Origin: an uncultured Aquimarina sp.
Lineage (GTDB): Bacteria > Bacteroidota > Bacteroidia > Flavobacteriales > Flavobacteriaceae
Assembly (NCBI GenBank): GCA_947496705.1
Contig: CANMDW010000009.1
Location: 1-64,000 of the forward strand
Direction of reading: 5' to 3'
DNA length: 64,000 bases
In this document: piece by piece, positions 63,901-64,000 of the stretch
Layout of the letters: every line of letters begins with the position of its first letter
How positions within the stretch are numbered: position 1 is the first letter of the stretch
Program-made: the position numbers and the translations under genes
Notes under the pieces: generated by a model
Database searches by the model: none
Told to the model about the DNA's origin: nothing
Seen by the model: only the letters and a program-made list of their open reading frames with translations

Positions 63901-64000
63901 TTTACGTTTACAGATTTTGAAGGACCAGATCCGGAAACAGGATTACAAAACTCTTTTAATATGGCCTATTCAGTAAAGACGTTCTTATTAGGTATAAAAA
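60937..64000 (+). CDS. SusC-family TonB-dependent receptor, partial at the right edge
   Basis: An uninterrupted frame of about 1021 codons from ATG 60937 to the window end. It has a signal peptide (residues 1-22, ending SWAQ), CarboxypepD_reg-like domain (24-110, GLVLDSQGTPLPAVNILEKG), plug with LGKALQGRVAGVDIRR, SIKIRGNT, SRPLYVVDGVFVND and DASATAIYGSRGANGVVII, then the barrel. The barrel contains the FFPSAAFAWRVSNEDFL motif that in the first SusC carries the stop. There is no STN domain, so it is not of the sigma-signalling type. Its SusD should follow off the window. Being divergent from the MIOX-symporter operon, it may import an inositol-containing or other small glycoside ligand. Confidence 0.93.
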   Translation, partial: MEKLKLLLIAFFIGFSFNSWAQSTQVLGLVLDSQGTPLPAVNILEKGTNNGASTDFDGNFTISVSGPNAVLIISSIGFQTQELELDGSSSYTINLVVDATALEQVVLIGYGSVNKSDLTGSVVSIKNSTITEARQTDLGKALQGRVAGVDIRRLGSKPGAPLSIKIRGNTVLRNDNVGNDGVSDDFLADKSRPLYVVDGVFVNDITILNPADIEQMDVLKDASATAIYGSRGANGVVIITTKNGVEGKTQFTYDSSSGIRTAVNTPNMYNGDEYVAFVDDFLRARAWRPLFDGVGGTGTVADYNNIIVDRSTEFQNSNEEASNVANRRYTDWADLFRETGIQTSHTVGVSGGNDGLVYNGSVGYLKDEGVIGIEKYERYNLSASLSKKVSDKFTVGVKAYLAYSEREQGSRELFRSTLRLAPTVNPFDANGEPILFPDAQDSRFVNPIYGAQGAWRLNNRNLNVIANFFASYKIKDWVTLKTTFAPKLDYGRTAEFRGLLTKSSRNDPSRIRSIYKPGFDNTYTWDNILDFKFDIAQGHELKANLISSLYYFQTEGSDIQVRNFDTDAFLFYNTEAGTDIRDFDTRFSKETLASFAGRINYNILNKYLFTFTGRYDGSSKLSIGNEWTFFPSAAFAWRVSNEDFLQDADWLNNLKVRLSYGESGNDSSVNAYSSLAFLNPSNYLFGDNQANGQIVGGLPNENLTWEVSKEYNVGLDFGILDNRISMNIDYYDKETEGSIFPRTLFDITGFDSATGNFGSVSNRGIEIALNTVNIRTENFSWETNINFSKNTNEILELDGDLDKLPFGRHGVLQVGEPIDAMFSYDKIGIWQLNEAADAAIFNAVPGQYKFKDQNGDNIINEEDKVVIGSHSPDWSGGMTNTFTYKNLDFSVHVYTRQGVFGHSEFHQNFAPHQNDGAKFNKIDLDYWTPNNPNAKYPAPSYGHPGEWYFEDMSFVKVGNIGLGFEMPKEILDKLKLSKFRVSLDAQNPFTFTDFEGPDPETGLQNSFNMAYSVKTFLLGIK

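Overview
The window looks like chromosome from a marine member of the Bacteroidota, most likely Flavobacteriaceae. It is AT-rich and carries SusC/SusD outer-membrane nutrient systems, an ECF sigma/FecR pair, a type IX secretion (T9SS) C-terminal sorting domain, the fused NagB-PIG-L enzyme typical of the phylum, and Bacteroides-type mobilisation and conjugation remnants. No rRNA, complete tRNA or CRISPR array was seen.

Left third (1-25.3 kb) is an accessory region built from mobile-element debris and single-gene insertions. A 10-kb island (about 0.38-10.56 kb) is bounded by two copies of a tRNA 3'-tail-like sequence, each followed by a terminator hairpin. It holds a frameshifted tyrosine recombinase, a thioredoxin-like protein, an RND adaptor truncated at a hairpin repeat, a BfmA-type mobilisation gene with an in-frame stop, a PKD lipoprotein and an S41 peptidase. 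From 10.9 to 21 kb there are at least four further recombinase fragments, two of them joined to unrelated genes (a DUF4350-like leader and a TraG C-terminus), a 12-unit 20-bp minisatellite and a 113-bp tandem duplication. Intact genes in between (serine hydrolase, NmrA-like reductase, GH3 glucosidase, RidA, AHSA1-like, DUF7000-like, AraC, S41) stand alone or in pairs. Several are preceded by long imperfect palindromes resembling integron attC sites.

Middle (25.5-57.2 kb): nagB, then a polysaccharide utilisation locus of about 30 kb. One tight minus-strand run of genes encodes SusC (with an in-frame TGA), SusD, a GH110 alpha-galactosidase, a clan-A-like lipoprotein hydrolase, a GH2 beta-galactosidase, a GH92 protein, a sulfatase, a multidomain secreted paralogue of the clan-A-like hydrolase with a T9SS tail, a GH28-type beta-helix, a second sulfatase and a serine hydrolase. 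FecR lies upstream and a divergent ECF sigma factor, SDR and third sulfatase lie beyond it. The GH110 + GH2 + sulfatase set points to a sulfated galactan with alternating alpha-1,3 and beta linkages, as in carrageenan-like red-algal polymers. The locus is bracketed by an IS200/IS605 element (57.3-57.9 kb) and an inverted remnant of its end (27.6-27.8 kb). The fecR-susC gap holds two hairpins and a plus-strand U-tract terminator, consistent with an antisense RNA over the susC leader.

Right end (57.9-64 kb): an SSS-family symporter and a myo-inositol oxygenase form a minus-strand operon. Divergent from it is a second SusC-like receptor that runs off the window. Between them is the N-terminal scrap of a short-chain dehydrogenase.
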